Of a stretch of 64,000 nucleotides of DNA, positions 63,901 through 64,000 are shown piece by piece (the stretch's first letter is position 1; each line of letters opens with the position of its first letter). The notes beneath the pieces are model-generated. The model did not search any database and was not told the origin of the DNA. It worked only from the letters and a program-made list of their open reading frames with translations. This stretch comes from Apostichopus japonicus. Taxonomy: Eukaryota; Echinodermata; Holothuroidea; Aspidochirotida; Stichopodidae. Both the position numbers and the translations under genes were made by a program. The DNA is taken from the NCBI RefSeq assembly GCF_037975245.1, contig NC_092571.1, forward strand, positions 17,291,917 to 17,355,916. The letters run 5' to 3'.

Positions 63901-64000
63901 TGAGGGAAGATACTCAAGACTGTTTAGAAGAGGGCAAAAGAAAACCTAAAAAGAAGAAGAAAGATAAGAATAAAGAATTAATGAATGAATCTATTATTAG
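57829..64000 (+). CDS. NSUN5: NSUN5, 28S/25S rRNA cytosine-C5 methyltransferase (six exons; open at right edge)
   Basis: Family role: transfers methyl from S-adenosylmethionine to one cytosine of the large-subunit rRNA in the nucleolus (yeast homologue Rcm1), a ribosome-maturation step. Exons: 57829-57927, 58831-59131, 59723-59870, 60775-60922, 62010-62125 and 62801 to beyond 64000, with consistent phases giving at least 670 residues without a stop. Seen: N-terminal SIKSLIYESS and METQRYLPII, RNA-binding PRWVRVN (137-143), the LPDVLVF block, SAM motif I DACAAPGNKT (251-260), FDLD (276-279), catalytic motif IV DPSCSGSG with Cys327, and motif VI YSTCS with Cys377, then NGFFVALF. Both cysteines needed for m5C chemistry are present. 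The human protein is about 430 residues; the excess here is an acidic/basic C-terminal tail from about residue 480 with clusters such as KKKKKRKKDK, suited to nucleolar retention. The C terminus lies right of the window. Confidence 0.95.
57928..58830 (+). other. NSUN5: NSUN5 intron 1
   Basis: More than half of this 903-bp intron is a hAT-type element (58029-58557). The rest is AT-rich. Confidence 0.8.
58021..58565. mobile_element. hAT-type non-autonomous transposon with perfect 8-bp target duplication
   Basis: GCCTAGAT occurs at 58021-58028 and 58558-58565 and flanks a 529-bp element. Its ends are inverted: CAGGGTTTCCCTAACTTTAT on the left and, read inverted, GAGGGGTTCCCTAACTGGGT on the right, with further inverted CATGAACCCCC/CACGAACCCCC. 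CAGGG(G)TTCCC ends plus an 8-bp duplication are hAT hallmarks. No transposase sequence is recognised; the internal 95-codon frame (58209-58496) has no family resemblance. Confidence 0.9.
58831..59131 (+). CDS. NSUN5: NSUN5 exon 2
   Basis: 100 codons plus one base, starting DKSRLSAVTMETQRYLPIIE and ending FGLQAKE. It holds the conserved ETQRY and VTYELLFGKGLGG motifs (VYELLLGKGF in human). The acceptor is TTTTCCCCTAG|GAT and the donor GAAG|GTACAT. The internal ATG at 58858 is not the start, because the upstream nine codons are in frame and conserved. Confidence 0.95.
59132..59722 (+). other. NSUN5: NSUN5 intron 2
   Basis: 591 bases, of which 59297-59670 are MITE copy C. The element ends about 50 bases before the acceptor. 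Confidence 0.85.
59297..59670. mobile_element. TTAA-flanked MITE, copy C
   Basis: A 374-bp copy and the cleanest of three. TTAA flanks both sides, left end AGGGTGTGAAGACTCGCGC, right end inverted AGGCATTGAAGACTCGCCC, so the terminal inverted repeats match at about 15 of 19 positions. Compared with copy A it has a short insertion (GCAGGCTTAGCAGCGATGG) near 59506. Confidence 0.9.
59723..59870 (+). CDS. NSUN5: NSUN5 exon 3
   Basis: PMPRWVRVNLLKTTVQEVEE, then TFIADG and SWKEVGDLVRGKDAKAI. PR(W/F)VRVN is the entry of the catalytic domain in NSUN/Rcm1 proteins. The acceptor is TTTTCCCAG|AT and the donor ATTAG|GTAAGT. Confidence 0.93.
59871..60774 (+). other. NSUN5: NSUN5 intron 3, with two decayed copies of the exon 3 end
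   Basis: About 59936-60140 and 60140-60300 are diverged tandem copies of a unit that begins inside exon 3 (see the separate entry). The remaining 470 bases are AT-rich without other structure. Confidence 0.65.
60008..60275 (+). pseudogene. Decayed duplicates of the NSUN5 exon 3 end (two copies)
   Basis: Exon 3 has CATCGCTGATGGCTGTATTT, GCATTTTA, then GCGACTTAGTAAGAGGCAAG GATG. Copy 1 (60004-60082) has CATCAGATTGCTGTGTTTGC, ATTGTA, then ATGACTAGGTAAGAGACAAA GATG. Copy 2 (60209-60270) has CATGAAATTGTTGTGTTTGC, ATTTAAGG and GATATGGATGTAAAATG. Flanking intron sequence (ACAAGTGAT..) is shared too. Both copies have stops in the exon frame. Copy 1 retains a donor-like AG|GTAAGAG. Confidence 0.6.
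60775..60922 (+). CDS. NSUN5: NSUN5 exon 4
   Basis: 49 codons after a split Ser codon: SLMDEYTKSLQPWQFMSDLH, then LPDVLVFSPATPLFKHH and LTLDKKIILMDK. The LPDVLVF..L block matches MPELLVFPAQTDLHEHPLY of human NSUN5. The acceptor is CCAATTTTTAG|T and the donor AAG|GTTGGC. Confidence 0.94.
60923..62009 (+). other. NSUN5: NSUN5 intron 4
   Basis: Contains the nested SINE cluster at 61440-61745 and a G homopolymer near 61799-61810. Otherwise AT-rich. Confidence 0.75.
61440..61745. mobile_element. Nested tRNA-derived SINEs in opposite orientations
   Basis: The plus-strand SINE at about 61524-61670 has A-box TGGTCAAGTGG and B-box GGTTCGAGTCC with CCCGGCC. It sits between two minus-strand tRNA-like segments that share CTCAGGATTAGTCCTGTGTG + CTACAAACTGA (61495-61525 and 61688-61718). 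On the minus strand these read TAGCTCAGTTTGTAGC (A-box) and GGTTTGAATCC or GGTTCAAGGG (B-box). Confidence 0.75.
62010..62125 (+). CDS. NSUN5: NSUN5 exon 5 (SAM-binding motif I)
   Basis: ASCIPARVLSPPIDGHVVDA, then CAAPGNKTNHLSCIMQNT and a split Gly codon. DACAAPGNKT is the invariant SAM-binding loop of RsmB/NOL1/NSUN enzymes. The acceptor is CTTCTCCAG|GCT and the donor AGG|GTATGT. Confidence 0.96.
62126..62800 (+). other. NSUN5: NSUN5 intron 5
   Basis: Has a GGGCCC-rich stretch at about 62527-62575 (CAGGGCCTTCAG, AGGGGCCCAGGG) that may be a transposon end. Otherwise unremarkable. Confidence 0.6.
62801..64000 (+). CDS. NSUN5: NSUN5 exon 6 (catalytic core and long C-terminal tail; open at window edge)
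   Basis: Reads open for 1200 bases from the acceptor CTATCGCAG|A to the window end. It encodes KVFAFDLDQKR (SAM ribose-binding strand), LTDPSCSGSGIVSRKD (catalytic Cys327), LQLRILNHAMSFP, VIYSTCSVHREENEEVV (Cys377) and NGFFVALFKKS. A charged tail follows with GEGEQTVGEDETQEGEVEG and repeated basic blocks KKKKKRKKDK, KRIKKRKRQD and KRKPKKKKKDKNK. One large exon replaces what is usually several in vertebrates. The minus-strand frames across it are shadows. Confidence 0.95.

Overview
The window looks like one gene-poor, intron-rich stretch of an animal nuclear genome. Two protein genes lie head to head, every intron inferred here is GT-AG, and the introns are AT-rich with long G/C homopolymers, microsatellites, minisatellites, tRNA-derived SINEs, MITEs and LINE fragments. 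The repeat style (TATAGCGC...GCGCTTTACA repeats next to AAT runs, several tRNA-SINE families) and the single unc-104-type kinesin suggest a marine invertebrate, possibly an echinoderm such as a sea cucumber. That species call is an inference from style only.

Minus strand, 51449 down to 62: the first 12 coding exons (546 residues) of a kinesin-3 motor, the KIF1A/unc-104 orthologue. They encode the complete motor domain, K-loop, neck coil, CC1 region and about the first 58 residues of the FHA domain. The gene continues beyond base 1. The exons phase perfectly into one another. Two introns are very large (40671-51349 and 22172-40593). The last exon in the window has a tandemly triplicated 3' splice site with a 42-bp in-frame unit.

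Intergenic, 51450-57828: the shared upstream region of the two divergent genes. It holds an RFX-type X-box at 52295-52308, a LINE reverse-transcriptase remnant (53272-53640) and a possible small divergent exon (56759-56941).

Plus strand, 57829-64000: NSUN5, the large-subunit rRNA m5C methyltransferase (yeast Rcm1 family), in six exons. The sixth exon is open to the right edge and encodes both catalytic cysteines plus an unusually long Lys/Glu-rich tail. Intron 1 carries a complete hAT-type non-autonomous transposon with a perfect 8-bp target duplication. Intron 2 carries one of three TTAA-flanked MITEs in the window. Intron 3 holds two decayed copies of the end of exon 3. Intron 4 holds nested SINEs in opposite orientations.

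The two genes serve unrelated processes (axonal vesicle transport and ribosome biogenesis). The sequence does not show that they share regulation beyond a divergent arrangement with about 6.4 kb between start codons. I found no bacterial-type system, CRISPR array or intact mobile-element protein. The most unusual items are the triplicated acceptor in KIF1A, the decayed exon copies in NSUN5, and a CpG-dense patch with two CRE-like sites in KIF1A intron 1.
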